This document shows, in pieces, positions 42,725 to 52,406 of a stretch of DNA of 64,000 bases. Position 1 is the first letter of the stretch, and each line of letters opens with the position of its first letter. A program made the position numbers and the translations under genes. This stretch comes from SZUA-584 sp040768905. GTDB taxonomy: Bacteria > Bacillota > Clostridia > Christensenellales > SZUA-584. The stretch lies in NCBI GenBank assembly GCA_040768905.1, contig JAXGMA010000001.1:806001-870000 (forward strand). The letters are read 5' to 3'. The notes beneath the pieces are model-generated. The model searched no databases. It saw only the letters and a program-made list of their open reading frames with translations, and was not told where the DNA came from.

Positions 42725-44051
42725 ATTGATAGAGCCCAAAAGAAATGTGACAGCCATCGTTTTTTCAGCGTTACTGGCTGCTGCGGTCATCGCTTTCGCA
42801 TATTTTTTCTTTGATACTTTAGCATTAAGTCAGCAGGCAGAGCAGTTAAAGACCGCTGATTATTCAAAGATGCGTTTAGCGGCAGCCAAAGCTGAGCAAC
42901 CGCAAGCGCCAGGCGTATCTTTTTCTGAGCAGCTGCGTGAGAGCGCTGACAGCAGCGTATATGTCACGCCTCTTGGCTTCCCAGTGATCAGCTATTCTGA
43001 AAAATGGACTGACGATAAGCTGGAATCCATATATAATGAGCTGCTCCGCAACCGGCACGGCAATGAAATGCGCAACCTCTCGGGCGTGCTTTTATACCCT
43101 TACAAGGCTGATACCGCTGCGGGCGATGATCTTGCAATCGCGGGAACGCATATCACACATTATGCAGAATACCCCGTATTCTTTTATGCGCCTGGTGTCC
43201 TGCCGGCTTCTTTGATCTACGGGATAAGCGCTCGGCAAAGCGTGATAGAGTTATACAACATGGACCAGTATGAGCATGTCAACGAAGTCGCGAGAACGAT
43301 AGCCCATGAATACGGGCATCATTACACGATGTATTATTTTTTCAAGAATGATGAAGCTGCCCGTGAATCAGAATACTATCGGCTGCGCAATATTGGGGAT
43401 TTTGGCCGAGAAGTTTTCTTTGACAATGATGAAGATTACTACGCCAACCATATGTGGAGTCTTTACGAGCTCGCAGCCGAGGATTATGTACAGCTGATGG
43501 GCAGCCCGAATGCCAAACAGGTACGCAATTATCTTGATGCTGTTAATATCATCAACAGCCGCTCAAGAACATACAGCATCGTTGCAAATATGTCAGTTTA
43601 CAATGTGTACCCGCAGGAAAACATCTATTTGCCGCTTGCCGACGAAGTGAATGGTTTGCGCGACTATTTTCTTTCATTTATCGGCGAAGAGAGCGATACA
43701 GATGTTTTTGAACCGTTTGATTTTCGCATTTCCATGAACCGGAAATCAAGCTACGGCCATGTGTATTACGAGATCACCTGGGACAAGCCGACGAAGGATA
43801 AAGATGCGCTTTATACGCTTGTGTGCTACGACACTGACGGTAAGCTTTATTTGCCGGTCAGGACAGTCAAGGGCAATGAAGAAGCTATCGCGCGCGTGGG
43901 CACGGCAACACGCACTTCGGGTACAACATTGTATTATTCTACAGGAATGTTTCCTGAGCTTATTGAGCAAGACCGCATGTTTCGGTTGTATGTTTTGTGG
44001 CCGGACGGGCGTATGCAGTCATCGGAATTGTTTCACGCGCACTTTGGCTGA
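42714..44051 (+). CDS. Membrane-anchored zinc metalloprotease-like protein (HEYGHH)
   Basis: 445 aa, family not recognised. One N-terminal membrane segment (AIVFSALLAAAVIAFAYFFFDTLAL) places the rest outside the cell. ARTIAHEYGHHYTMYYFF contains HExxH followed by His, the zincin signature; ELAAEDYVQLMG about 60 residues later could give the third ligand. The C-terminal ~110 residues (YGHVYYEITWDKPT ... LFRLYVLWPDGR-like) form a fibronectin-like beta domain. ATG 42714 is six bases after AGGGG and overlaps the miaB end. No export or processing partner is next to it. Its 3' end overlaps the convergent lipoprotein gene. Confidence 0.75.
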   Translation: MNRELIEPKRNVTAIVFSALLAAAVIAFAYFFFDTLALSQQAEQLKTADYSKMRLAAAKAEQPQAPGVSFSEQLRESADSSVYVTPLGFPVISYSEKWTDDKLESIYNELLRNRHGNEMRNLSGVLLYPYKADTAAGDDLAIAGTHITHYAEYPVFFYAPGVLPASLIYGISARQSVIELYNMDQYEHVNEVARTIAHEYGHHYTMYYFFKNDEAARESEYYRLRNIGDFGREVFFDNDEDYYANHMWSLYELAAEDYVQLMGSPNAKQVRNYLDAVNIINSRSRTYSIVANMSVYNVYPQENIYLPLADEVNGLRDYFLSFIGEESDTDVFEPFDFRISMNRKSSYGHVYYEITWDKPTKDKDALYTLVCYDTDGKLYLPVRTVKGNEEAIARVGTATRTSGTTLYYSTGMFPELIEQDRMFRLYVLWPDGRMQSSELFHAHFG

Positions 44052-44798
44052 GCGTCTCAAACGCGCCCGGCGGACAGCAACAGCCACGACGATAATAAGC
44101 AGCGAAACGGCACTCACAGCTATGCATATGATAAGGATCGTTTGATTTGCGGCGATGTCGTTTTGAAGAGAATTGTATAACAAAAGATTATCGGTATTGG
44201 TGCTTTGCGTATGAAGCAACAGCTGCCTTTTTTCGCCGAAAGGCACCGACCATGTGCAAACGCCGTTTTCCACACTGTCAGCGTTGGTTGAAACCACCTC
44301 GCCCGGCAGCGACAATGAAACGGCATAGGTGCCCTGCGAAGCGCTGCTCACTAAATCAGACACGAGATTGGCAGGAATGTTCTGCGGCTTGCTTTGCCTT
44401 ATCACATCTTCAAGCGAAACTGCGGCAGAAAAACGGTAGTTATCCACATCAAATGAAGGTGTATGCTCAAACCCCACATCGAAAAAAACAGTATCGTTCT
44501 GAGTGATTTGCCGAGCGAATTCACCGGCCGCCTGCGCAGCATTATCAAAAGAATACAATGCCTGCCCTTTGAGCGTCTGCGCTTGCGCATCTGCGGTCAC
44601 AATAAAACCGAGGCTTTCCCAATAACTGCCGATACCATCAAGATATGCGGAAATGTTTTCTTCGTGCTCATCGAAAGAGACAAAATAATCCAGGCTTATT
44701 TCATTGGCGTCGGTCAATGAATAGGACAAAGACACGTTGGCGCAGGCGCATAAAAAAAATAATAGAGAAGCGAGTATAAGAAGCAACAACTTTTTCAT
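44019..44798 (-). CDS. Putative lipoprotein with C-terminal membrane segment
   Basis: 259 aa, not recognised. The signal peptide KKLLLLILASLLFFLCAC ends in a possible lipobox, followed by a beta-rich extracellular domain (NVSLSYSLTDANEISLDYFVSF and so on). A second membrane helix near the C-terminus (ILIICIAVSAVSLLIIVVAVAV) is followed by an Arg-rich cytoplasmic tail. This lipoprotein-plus-TM layout recalls the LppM/DUF3153 type, which I offer only as a possibility. ATG 44798 lies six bases after GGAG. It overlaps the end of the metalloprotease gene by 33 bases, tail to tail. Confidence 0.7.
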   Translation of the reverse strand: MKKLLLLILASLLFFLCACANVSLSYSLTDANEISLDYFVSFDEHEENISAYLDGIGSYWESLGFIVTADAQAQTLKGQALYSFDNAAQAAGEFARQITQNDTVFFDVGFEHTPSFDVDNYRFSAAVSLEDVIRQSKPQNIPANLVSDLVSSASQGTYAVSLSLPGEVVSTNADSVENGVCTWSVPFGEKRQLLLHTQSTNTDNLLLYNSLQNDIAANQTILIICIAVSAVSLLIIVVAVAVRRARLRRSAKVRVKQFR

Positions 44799-44848
44799 GA
44801 ACAACTCCACATATTTGCTGTTTAAAATTATAAAGTAAAAAAGGTGTT

Positions 44849-44879
44849 TTTACAACACATATACATTTTATGATATAAT
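44849..44879 (+). promoter_or_regulatory. Candidate promoter of the mutS operon
   Basis: TTTACA or TTACAA (44849-44855) with TATAAT (44874-44879) 18-19 bases away, about 50 bases before mutS. Confidence 0.5.
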
Positions 44880-44929
44880 TGATGAAAATCAATGAGCTGC
44901 CATTTTAAACGTTGGCCTGGAGGAAAACG

Positions 44930-47491
44930 ATGCCGGAACTCACACCGATGATGCGCCAGTATGTCCAGCTTAAAGAAAAACACAAAGATTGCCTTCTGAT
45001 GTACCGCCTTGGTGATTTCTATGAAATGTTTTTTGAAGATGCACTTTGCGCATCCCGCGAACTGGAGATCGTGCTCACCGGGAGAGATTGCGGCCTTCCG
45101 GATCGTGCACCTATGTGCGGCGTTCCGCATCATTCTGTCAGCGGTTACATAGACAAACTTATCAAAAAAGGTTATAAAGTGGCACTATGCGAACAGCTTT
45201 CTGAACCGGGCAAAGGGCTTGTTGAACGCGATGTCGTGCGTATCATCACGCCGGGCACAGTCACAGACAATATCGGACTGTCCGATAACGACAATAATTA
45301 CATCATGTCAATACACAAAAAAAATGATAATATGGGCTTTGCTTATGCTGATGTGTCCACCGGGGCTTTTTTTATCGGTGAATGCACCTGTGACGAAGGC
45401 TGCGCCTCTTTGCTTGGAGAAATAGCGCGCATACAACCGAGTGAGATCATTTACAGCGAAGAAGCAAAGCATGCGGTGATGGCTCTTGACGCAACAATCA
45501 TCGAGCAGGGTATATATAAAAGCGAATATCCGTCCTTCACGTTTGGAGGAGACGCAGCCACAGATACATTGTGTACGCACTTTGGAATCGCAGGCCTTGC
45601 CGGTTTCGGCGTTGATGATAAAAGCCCGTCTGTCGGGGCTGCGGGCGCGTTGATCGATTATCTCAAAGAAACGCAGAAGAATGCGCTTTGCCACATCAGC
45701 ACACTGCGGACGGTCAACAGAAATAAGTACATGGCGCTGGATGTGTTCACGCGTGCAAATCTTGAGCTGGTCAAAACGCTACGTGAAGGCAAAACGCACG
45801 GTTCGCTGCTTGGTACGATCGACCGCACAAAAACAGCGATGGGGGCAAGGCTTCTCAAACGCACAGTGGGCGAGCCGCTGTTGGATCTCGGCGCAATCAA
45901 CGAACGTCTTGATGCCGTTCAGGAATTGAAAGACAATATTGCGTTAAAAGACAGCCTTGCGGAAGCGCTCAGCGGTGTGTTTGATCTGGAAAGGCTGATA
46001 TCCCGCATATCATATGCCACTTTGGATGCCAGAGGCTGCCTTGCGCTCAAAGCTTCGATTGAAAAGCTGCCTGCGCTTAAATCATTGCTTTTTGGCTGCG
46101 GCAGCGGGCTGCTGGCGCGTATTTACGGCGCGCTGGATGTGATGGACGATATGCATGACCTGCTTGATGCAGCCATTGATGAAGATGCACCGGCCGGTAT
46201 CACCGACGGCGGCATCATCAAAAAAGGCTATAACGATCAGATAGACGAACTCAAAGCCGCAGCAAAAGAAGGAAAACAGTGGATCGCTGCTCTGGAAAGC
46301 ACAGAGCGCCAAAACACAGGTATAAAGAATTTAAAGATCGGTTTCAATAAGGTTTTTGGTTACTATATCGAAGTCACAAAATCATATCTTGAGATGGTGC
46401 CGTACAGATACCTGCGCAAACAGACACTGGCTGGCTGCGAACGTTTCATCACGCCTGAGCTCAAAGAGATGGAAGAGAAGCTTCTCGGTGCGGAAGAAAA
46501 ATGCACCGCTCTTGAGTATGCATGCTTTTTGGAGCTAAGAGACATCCTTTCAGAAAACGTCAAACGCTTTCTTGCGGTGGCTGAGAATGTGGCGCTGGTC
46601 GATCTGCTGTGCAGTTTTGCGCAGATCGCGTATGAAAAAAATTATATCCGCCCTAAAATGTCAGATACCGGCGAACTGCACATAGCCGGCGGCCGGCATC
46701 CTGTTGTTGAGGCATCAGTCAAACAAGCGTTTGTGAAAAATGACACGCACATACACGACCAAGAGCGCATCATGATCATCACGGGGCCAAATATGGCCGG
46801 CAAGAGCACCTATATGCGGCAAGTCGCACTGATCGTTCTCATGGCGCAAATGGGTTGTTTTGTGCCTGCTGACAGCGCCAACATCTGCGTGGTTGATAAG
46901 ATATTCACGCGCGTCGGCGCCTCAGACAACCTCGCATCAGGCCAAAGCACGTTCATGGTCGAAATGAGCGAAGTCGCAAATATATTGAACAATGCCACGA
47001 TGAACAGCCTGCTCATACTTGATGAGATTGGGCGGGGCACCAGCACGATTGACGGGCTTTCTATCGCGTGGTCGGTCGTTGAATACATCAGCGGCCGGAT
47101 CGGCGCAAAAACGCTGTTTGCCACACATTTTCATGAGCTTTCAGAACTGGAATCCGTTGTTGCCGGCGTGAGCAACTTTTCAATAACAGTTCGTGAAATA
47201 GGGGACACGGTCGTTTTTCTTCATAAGATTGTCCGCGGGGGAACAGACAAGAGCTTTGGTATAGAAGTCGCGCGGCTTGCGGGCGTACCGTCCGCAGTGA
47301 CTAAGCGCGCCAAAGAGATCATGCAGGCTCTTGCTTTGAAGGATGAGAGCCTGCTCGGTTCACAGCGCAGACAGCCAGCGCCCCAATTAGAGCATGATGA
47401 ATTGATCAGTACACTGCGCAGCGTCAACCTTGACAACATCACTCCGCTTGATTCTCTCAAGCTGTTGAGCGATTTAAAACACAGGCTTTAG
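44930..47491 (+). CDS. mutS: DNA mismatch repair protein MutS
   Basis: 853 aa, normal length for MutS1. The mismatch-recognition domain begins TPMMRQYVQLKEKHKDCLLMYRLGDFYEMFFEDA, including the FYEMF motif with the intercalating Phe. The ATPase domain has ITGPNMAGKSTYMRQ (Walker A), LLILDEIGRGTSTIDG (Walker B) and TLFATHFHELSEL. ATG 44930 is six bases after GGAGG; the frame is open 18 bases earlier without a site. It starts the mutS-mutL-miaA-hfq-ynbB run in which spacing is 0-11 bp throughout. Confidence 0.97.
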   Translation: MPELTPMMRQYVQLKEKHKDCLLMYRLGDFYEMFFEDALCASRELEIVLTGRDCGLPDRAPMCGVPHHSVSGYIDKLIKKGYKVALCEQLSEPGKGLVERDVVRIITPGTVTDNIGLSDNDNNYIMSIHKKNDNMGFAYADVSTGAFFIGECTCDEGCASLLGEIARIQPSEIIYSEEAKHAVMALDATIIEQGIYKSEYPSFTFGGDAATDTLCTHFGIAGLAGFGVDDKSPSVGAAGALIDYLKETQKNALCHISTLRTVNRNKYMALDVFTRANLELVKTLREGKTHGSLLGTIDRTKTAMGARLLKRTVGEPLLDLGAINERLDAVQELKDNIALKDSLAEALSGVFDLERLISRISYATLDARGCLALKASIEKLPALKSLLFGCGSGLLARIYGALDVMDDMHDLLDAAIDEDAPAGITDGGIIKKGYNDQIDELKAAAKEGKQWIAALESTERQNTGIKNLKIGFNKVFGYYIEVTKSYLEMVPYRYLRKQTLAGCERFITPELKEMEEKLLGAEEKCTALEYACFLELRDILSENVKRFLAVAENVALVDLLCSFAQIAYEKNYIRPKMSDTGELHIAGGRHPVVEASVKQAFVKNDTHIHDQERIMIITGPNMAGKSTYMRQVALIVLMAQMGCFVPADSANICVVDKIFTRVGASDNLASGQSTFMVEMSEVANILNNATMNSLLILDEIGRGTSTIDGLSIAWSVVEYISGRIGAKTLFATHFHELSELESVVAGVSNFSITVREIGDTVVFLHKIVRGGTDKSFGIEVARLAGVPSAVTKRAKEIMQALALKDESLLGSQRRQPAPQLEHDELISTLRSVNLDNITPLDSLKLLSDLKHRL

Positions 47492-47502
47492 AGGAGGGCT
47501 TA

Positions 47503-49284
47503 ATGGTAAACATCAAAAAATTACCCAAAAGAGTCTCCGACAAGATAGCCGCAGGGGAGGTCGTCGAGAGGCCGCTGAGTGTCGTGAAAGAACTGGTAGA
47601 GAATGCCATCGATTCTGGGGCGAGCGCCATCAGCATAGCTCTGCTGGACGGCGGCTTAAAGCAGATCAGTGTTTCAGACAACGGTTGCGGGATAAGCGGC
47701 AGTGATACGGCTCTGGCTTTTGAAAAACACGCAACCAGTAAAATCTCAACGGAAAACGACCTTAATTTCATATGTACACAAGGCTTTCGCGGAGAAGCGC
47801 TATCGAGCATTGCAGCTGTTTCCGTTGTCGAAATGAAAACAAAATCGTGCAATGAAGATTTGGGTACTCAAATACGCATTGCAGGCGGAAAGATCAGCGG
47901 CATCAAACCTATGGGCTTGCCCGACGGCACATCCGTAACGGTCAGCAATCTTTTCTTCAATGTGCCGGCAAGGCTCAAGTTTTTAAAAACTGAGACAAAA
48001 GAGGCAGCTTTCGTGTCGGATCTTGTTGCACGTTATATCCTTGCTTTTCCGGAGATATCGTTCCATTACACATCGCAGCAAAAAACGATTTACCACAGCC
48101 CGGGCAACAAAGATCTCAAAGACGCGATCTACTGCGTATACGGCAGCGCTATTTTGGAAAATATCGTCTATGTATCTTATCAGACAAAAGATATAAAAGT
48201 TGAGGGTTATGTGTCGCGCGCCGGGGTAGTTATGAAAAACCGTCAGAAAGGATCCGTGTTCGTCAACAGGCGTTTTGTGCGCAGCACAGCACTTGCTGAG
48301 ATGGTGGTCGGTGCATACGGCCAAACGATCGCGCGCGGAGATTACCCTTTTTATACGCTCAATATCACCTTGCCTGCCGGCGCTGTTGACGTCAATGTGC
48401 ATCCGAATAAGCTGCAGGTACGCTTTTGTGACCCGGCTGCCGTTGAATACGTGATCAAAGAAGCTGTGTCACAGGCATGCATTGGCGTTAAGGGCAGCAT
48501 AGCCATTGGGCAAACGCAGCAAATGCCAAAAAAACCTGCGGATATCGAGATAAACGCATCAGACGATGTGCTCCAAACGGCGCTGTTTTCCGGATTTTCG
48601 CGCTCTGTTTTAAAAGAAGCCGAAACGGCTCAAGCGCAAAAGGCAGACACTGCTCTGAAAAACGATAAGGGGCAGGATGCCAAAGAGGAAGCCGAAGAAG
48701 ACCGGCCTGACGCCGCAAAATGGCCTGCTGGTTTTAAGGTGATCGGCAGCTTTGCTGATACGTATGTGCTTGCAGCAAAAGACGACATGCTGCTTATCAT
48801 CGATCAGCATGCCGCGCACGAACGGCTGCTTTACGAGCGTTTTGCGGCAGAAAAGAGCGAAGCTTCTCAGTCTTTGCTGATGCCGATTGTGCTTACCGTC
48901 TCACATCCGCAAAAAATTCTCATAGAAGAGAAAAGGGATCTCATCATGTCTCTCGGTTTTCATGTCGAGCCTTTTGGGATGCTTGCATTTAAACTGGACA
49001 GTATACCGGCCATTGCCGGACAGGCGGACGCAGAAACATTGTTCTTGGATGTTCTCGATGAGGTTTCAAAAAATAACGATATTGTGGTATTAAAAGACCG
49101 CGTCATAAAGCATGCGTGTACATCCGCTGTAAAAGCCGGTGACAAGCTGTCCCATGATGAACTTACAGATTTGGTGCTCAGCTTCATTGAATCTGGAGTG
49201 GTGCCAACATGCCCGCACGGCAGGCCTGTCATGACGGTCATCACAAAAAAACAGCTTGAGAAGAGCTTTAAGAGAGCGATATGA
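47503..49284 (+). CDS. mutL: DNA mismatch repair protein MutL
   Basis: 593 aa. The GHKL ATPase motifs are KIAAGEVVERPLSVVKELVENAIDSGA, DNGCGI, HATSKI and FRGEALSSIAAV. The C-terminal endonuclease region has DQHAAHERLLYE with the metal motif and CPHGRPVM near the end, as in MutL proteins that nick DNA. A variable acidic/Ala-rich linker lies around residues 355-405. GAGGAGG precedes the ATG. Its stop overlaps the miaA start by four bases. Confidence 0.97.
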   Translation: MVNIKKLPKRVSDKIAAGEVVERPLSVVKELVENAIDSGASAISIALLDGGLKQISVSDNGCGISGSDTALAFEKHATSKISTENDLNFICTQGFRGEALSSIAAVSVVEMKTKSCNEDLGTQIRIAGGKISGIKPMGLPDGTSVTVSNLFFNVPARLKFLKTETKEAAFVSDLVARYILAFPEISFHYTSQQKTIYHSPGNKDLKDAIYCVYGSAILENIVYVSYQTKDIKVEGYVSRAGVVMKNRQKGSVFVNRRFVRSTALAEMVVGAYGQTIARGDYPFYTLNITLPAGAVDVNVHPNKLQVRFCDPAAVEYVIKEAVSQACIGVKGSIAIGQTQQMPKKPADIEINASDDVLQTALFSGFSRSVLKEAETAQAQKADTALKNDKGQDAKEEAEEDRPDAAKWPAGFKVIGSFADTYVLAAKDDMLLIIDQHAAHERLLYERFAAEKSEASQSLLMPIVLTVSHPQKILIEEKRDLIMSLGFHVEPFGMLAFKLDSIPAIAGQADAETLFLDVLDEVSKNNDIVVLKDRVIKHACTSAVKAGDKLSHDELTDLVLSFIESGVVPTCPHGRPVMTVITKKQLEKSFKRAI

Positions 49285-50204
49285 AAACCCGAAGATTTTT
49301 AGTCGTTACCGGCCCTACGGCTTCCGGAAAAACCGCCGTATCGATATCACTGGCTAAGGCGCTCGGCGTTCCCGTTATTTCTGCGGACAGCATGCAGATC
49401 TACCGCGGCTGTGAAATCGGAACAGCCAAGGCAACAAAAGATGAGATGCAGAATGTGCCTCATTATATGCTTGGCATCATCACACCGGATGAGCCGTATT
49501 CCGTTGCAAAATACCAGCAAGAGGCATTTTCATTGATAGAGCGTTTCAATAGTGAAGGTTTTGCCCCGGTGGTCGCCGGTGGCACAGGTTTATACATCAA
49601 TGCACTTGTTTATCAATTAAATTTTGGTGAATATAGCTCAGATGACACAATTCGACAAAAGTATACACAACTAGCTGATGACAAAAGTGACAAATACCTG
49701 TATAATATATTGAAACAAAAAGACCCTGAATATGCCAATTTGATTGTGCCGCAAGATACAAGGCGGATCATACGACGGCTTGAACTTTTAGATTCGGGAA
49801 ATGCAGAAAGTTACGACTTTCGGCAACAAAATGACACGGATGAATTTATCATGATCGGCCTGACGATGCAAAGAGATGTGCTCTATAAGAGGATTGAAGA
49901 GCGTGTTGACAGCATGATGAAAAACGGGCTCGAAGATGAGGCGCGCATAATACTCCAAAGATACTATGGCTCTAACGCGGCGAAAGCCATAGGGTACAAA
50001 GAGTTTACGGCATACTTTGAAGGCAAAGCTTCGCTTGAGCAAACAGCAGCGCTAATCAAACGCAACTCGCGGCGTTACGCGAAAAGGCAGATGACGTGGT
50101 TTCGGCGTGATCCGCGAATAGAGTGGTTTGATGTTTATTCCTATCCGTGTATAGAAGATCTGACAGATGGTATAATATCATACGTAAAACGAAAGGGGTT
50201 TTAA
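49281..50204 (+). CDS. miaA: tRNA dimethylallyltransferase
   Basis: 307 aa. It adds the dimethylallyl group to A37 of tRNAs, the step before MiaB. The P-loop is TGPTASGKTAVS, followed by ISADSMQIYRG (substrate site), GTAKATKDEM and VAGGTGLYINALVY. RRYAKRQMTWFRRD near the end is the usual RNA-binding block. ATG overlaps the mutL stop (ATGA), so translation is coupled. Confidence 0.97.
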   Translation: MKTRRFLVVTGPTASGKTAVSISLAKALGVPVISADSMQIYRGCEIGTAKATKDEMQNVPHYMLGIITPDEPYSVAKYQQEAFSLIERFNSEGFAPVVAGGTGLYINALVYQLNFGEYSSDDTIRQKYTQLADDKSDKYLYNILKQKDPEYANLIVPQDTRRIIRRLELLDSGNAESYDFRQQNDTDEFIMIGLTMQRDVLYKRIEERVDSMMKNGLEDEARIILQRYYGSNAAKAIGYKEFTAYFEGKASLEQTAALIKRNSRRYAKRQMTWFRRDPRIEWFDVYSYPCIEDLTDGIISYVKRKGF

Positions 50205-50205
50205 T

Positions 50206-50460
50206 ATGCAAAAATCAGTGATTATTCTTCAGGATGTTTTTTTAAACCAAGTGCGAAAAGAGCATGTCAATGTAACCATTCATCTTACAAACGGATATCA
50301 AATCAAGGGAGTCGTCAAAGGATTTGACAACTTCACCATCATTCTTGACTGCGAAGGGAAACAGATGATGATCTATAAGCACGCCGTTTCAACGATAACA
50401 CCTACAAGGCCTATACTGTTTCAGTTTTTTGATAAATCAAAGGAAAATCACGAAGAATAG
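50206..50460 (+). CDS. hfq: RNA chaperone Hfq
   Basis: 84 aa. The Sm1 motif VNVTIHLTNGYQIKGVVKGFDNFTIIL and Sm2 motif MMIYKHAVSTITP (the KHA/S-type proximal-face residues) are intact. It forms a hexameric ring that binds small RNAs and mRNAs. Short C-terminus, as usual for Gram-positive Hfq. It starts one base after the miaA stop with an AAAGGGG site within miaA, and is followed by ynbB. Confidence 0.97.
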   Translation: MQKSVIILQDVFLNQVRKEHVNVTIHLTNGYQIKGVVKGFDNFTIILDCEGKQMMIYKHAVSTITPTRPILFQFFDKSKENHEE

Positions 50461-50465
50461 CACAA

Positions 50466-51731
50466 ATGCAGATATTAAAGCAAATGGGAATAAGCGATAA
50501 GGCTGTCGCCGCCGTCGCAGAAGCCGAATCTATGCTGCCGTCCGTTTTCTCGCCGATCGAGGCTGTTGCTGAGCAAAACCAGTACAAAGTAATCAAAGCC
50601 TTTCAAAGTGAGAATATCGGACAGCGGCATTTTGCACCTACAACAGGATATGGGTATGCCGATGAGGGGAGAGCTTCACTGTCGGCCGTGTTTGCCCGCA
50701 TAACAGGCGCCGATAGCGCAGTGCTCAGCCCTCATATAGCGTCAGGCACCCATGCCATAGCCCTCGCGCTTTATGCCGTTCTGCGGCCTTGTGATACGCT
50801 TATCAGCGTGACCGGAACGCCCTACGAAACGATCGGCAACGTGATAGGGCCAGCGCACGGCAAAGACACAGGTTCGCTTGCTGATATGCAGGTTAATTAC
50901 CGCGAGGTTGAGCTGCTGCCGGAAGGCCAAATAGACATTTTGCGCGTGCTGGAAACCATAGCAGTTTGTGAGCGCCCAAAAGCGCTTTTTTTGCAACGTT
51001 CGCGCGGCTATGCCTGGCGCAAATCTGTCGGCATGCAGGAGATACGTCAGTTTGTTGCAGAGGTGCGCCGGGAATACCCTGAAATCATCATTATCGTTGA
51101 TAACTGCTACGGAGAATTTTGTGAACTTGAAGAGCCCGTAGAATGCGGTGCTGATCTGATCGCAGGTTCTATGATAAAAAACCCGGGCGGAGGGCTTGCG
51201 CCGACCGGCGGATATGTCGCGGGAAGGGGCGATCTTATTGCGCTTGTGGAAAACAGGCTCACGTGCCCGGGATTAGGCGGAGAGGTGGGCTCATACGAAG
51301 CATCATACCGCAGCTTTTTTCAGGGGTTGTTCATGGCGCCGCACGTGGTGGGGCAGGCGCTTAAGGGCAGCATCCTCTTTGCCAAAGTTTTTGAGAAGCT
51401 CGGATTCAAAGTATATCCAGCGCACGACGCGCCACGCAGCGATATCACGCAGTCGATCATGCTTGAAGATGAAAAACTGCTTCTTTCTTATACAAAAGGC
51501 ATACAGAAAGCCGCAGCCATTGACAGCCGCGCCGTGCCATATCCATGGGATATGCCGGGCTATAAAGAAAAGATCATCATGGCAGCGGGTACGTTCGTTC
51601 AAGGGGCATCTATAGAACTTTCTGCGGATGCGCCTGTAAAGCCGCCATACATCGTCTATGCGCAGGGGGGGCTTAACTATGCGCATATGAAACTTGGGCT
51701 GATGATGGCTCTTGATGAAATGGGTTTTTAG
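50466..51731 (+). CDS. ynbB: YnbB-type PLP enzyme (methionine gamma-lyase/aluminium-resistance family)
   Basis: 421 aa fold-type I pyridoxal-phosphate enzyme. The N-terminal FAPTTGYGYADEGRASLSAVFA and SPHIASGTHAIALALYAVLRPGD-like segment are characteristic. The probable Schiff-base Lys is in DLIAGSMIKNPGGGLAPTGGY. It is found after hfq or miaA in many Bacillota and is annotated either as aluminium-resistance protein or as methionine gamma-lyase family; the physiological substrate is unsettled. Its end overlaps the lexA stop by four bases, tail to tail. Confidence 0.9.
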   Translation: MQILKQMGISDKAVAAVAEAESMLPSVFSPIEAVAEQNQYKVIKAFQSENIGQRHFAPTTGYGYADEGRASLSAVFARITGADSAVLSPHIASGTHAIALALYAVLRPCDTLISVTGTPYETIGNVIGPAHGKDTGSLADMQVNYREVELLPEGQIDILRVLETIAVCERPKALFLQRSRGYAWRKSVGMQEIRQFVAEVRREYPEIIIIVDNCYGEFCELEEPVECGADLIAGSMIKNPGGGLAPTGGYVAGRGDLIALVENRLTCPGLGGEVGSYEASYRSFFQGLFMAPHVVGQALKGSILFAKVFEKLGFKVYPAHDAPRSDITQSIMLEDEKLLLSYTKGIQKAAAIDSRAVPYPWDMPGYKEKIIMAAGTFVQGASIELSADAPVKPPYIVYAQGGLNYAHMKLGLMMALDEMGF

Positions 51732-52339
51732 CGCAGCATGCGCAGCACACCAATGACCTTGCCGAGTATATCGATCTCACGTGTAAAAATAGGCTGATAG
51801 TTCTCGTTTTCAGGCTGCAGCCTGACGCGCCCTTCTTCCACAAAGAAGCGCTTGACAGTGGCTTCATCCTCGAGCAGCGCAACGATGATATCGCCGTTTT
51901 GCGCGTAATTCTGCTTCTGCGCGATGATCTTATCGTTGTCAAATATGCCGGCGCCAATCATACTGTCTCCGCTGACATTGAGCATGAACACATCTTCAGA
52001 GCCAAGAAGCGAATAGGGGAGAGAGATGTATTCTTCGATATTTTCAACTGCTGTAATGGGATAGCCGGCAGCCACTCTGCCCAACACAGGCACATCGACC
52101 ATGCGCTGTTTTGGCTTGTTTTCGCTGCCGTCGCGTATCATGATGGTGCGCGGTTTTGCCGGATCGCGCGATATATAACCTTTGCGTTCTAGCTTGGTCA
52201 AATGCGCATGCGCAGTGGAGGTTGATTTTAAATCAAGCGCCGCGCATATATCGCGCACACAGGGTGCATAGCCGCATTCTTCGATGTAGCTTTTTAAATA
52301 GTCGAGCACCTCGTGTTGCCGTTTTGTCAAATCCTCCAT
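51728..52339 (-). CDS. lexA: LexA repressor
   Basis: 203 aa. The N-terminal winged helix has TKRQHEVLDYLKSYIEECGYAPCVRDICAALDLKSTSTAHAHLTKLERKGYI. The cleavage site is Ala-Gly in VLGRVAAGYP, and the serine protease dyad is Ser in NVSGDSMIGAGI and Lys in VALLEDEATVKRFF. ATG 52339 follows GGAGG by six bases; the longer open frame upstream runs through the promoter. Two operator-like boxes overlap its promoter, giving autorepression. It should also control the polymerase operon at 22-23 kb. Confidence 0.97.
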   Translation of the reverse strand: MEDLTKRQHEVLDYLKSYIEECGYAPCVRDICAALDLKSTSTAHAHLTKLERKGYISRDPAKPRTIMIRDGSENKPKQRMVDVPVLGRVAAGYPITAVENIEEYISLPYSLLGSEDVFMLNVSGDSMIGAGIFDNDKIIAQKQNYAQNGDIIVALLEDEATVKRFFVEEGRVRLQPENENYQPIFTREIDILGKVIGVLRMLR

Positions 52340-52369
52340 GACATGCCTCCAATACGAATCTATATGAAG

Positions 52370-52398
52370 ATAATACCAAACAAACATTCTGATGTCAA
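52370..52398 (-). promoter_or_regulatory. lexA promoter
   Basis: TTGACA (52398-52393), 17 bases, TATTAT (52375-52370) on the minus strand, about 30 bases before the lexA start. Confidence 0.8.
52377..52390. promoter_or_regulatory. Second, weaker LexA box inside the lexA promoter spacer
   Basis: Minus strand AGAATGTTTGTTTG: GAAT-N4-GTTT, two changes from GAAC-N4-GTTC. It fills the space between -35 and -10 and is 30 bp from the upstream box, about three helix turns. Confidence 0.6.
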
Positions 52399-52406
52399 CA
52401 AAAAAG

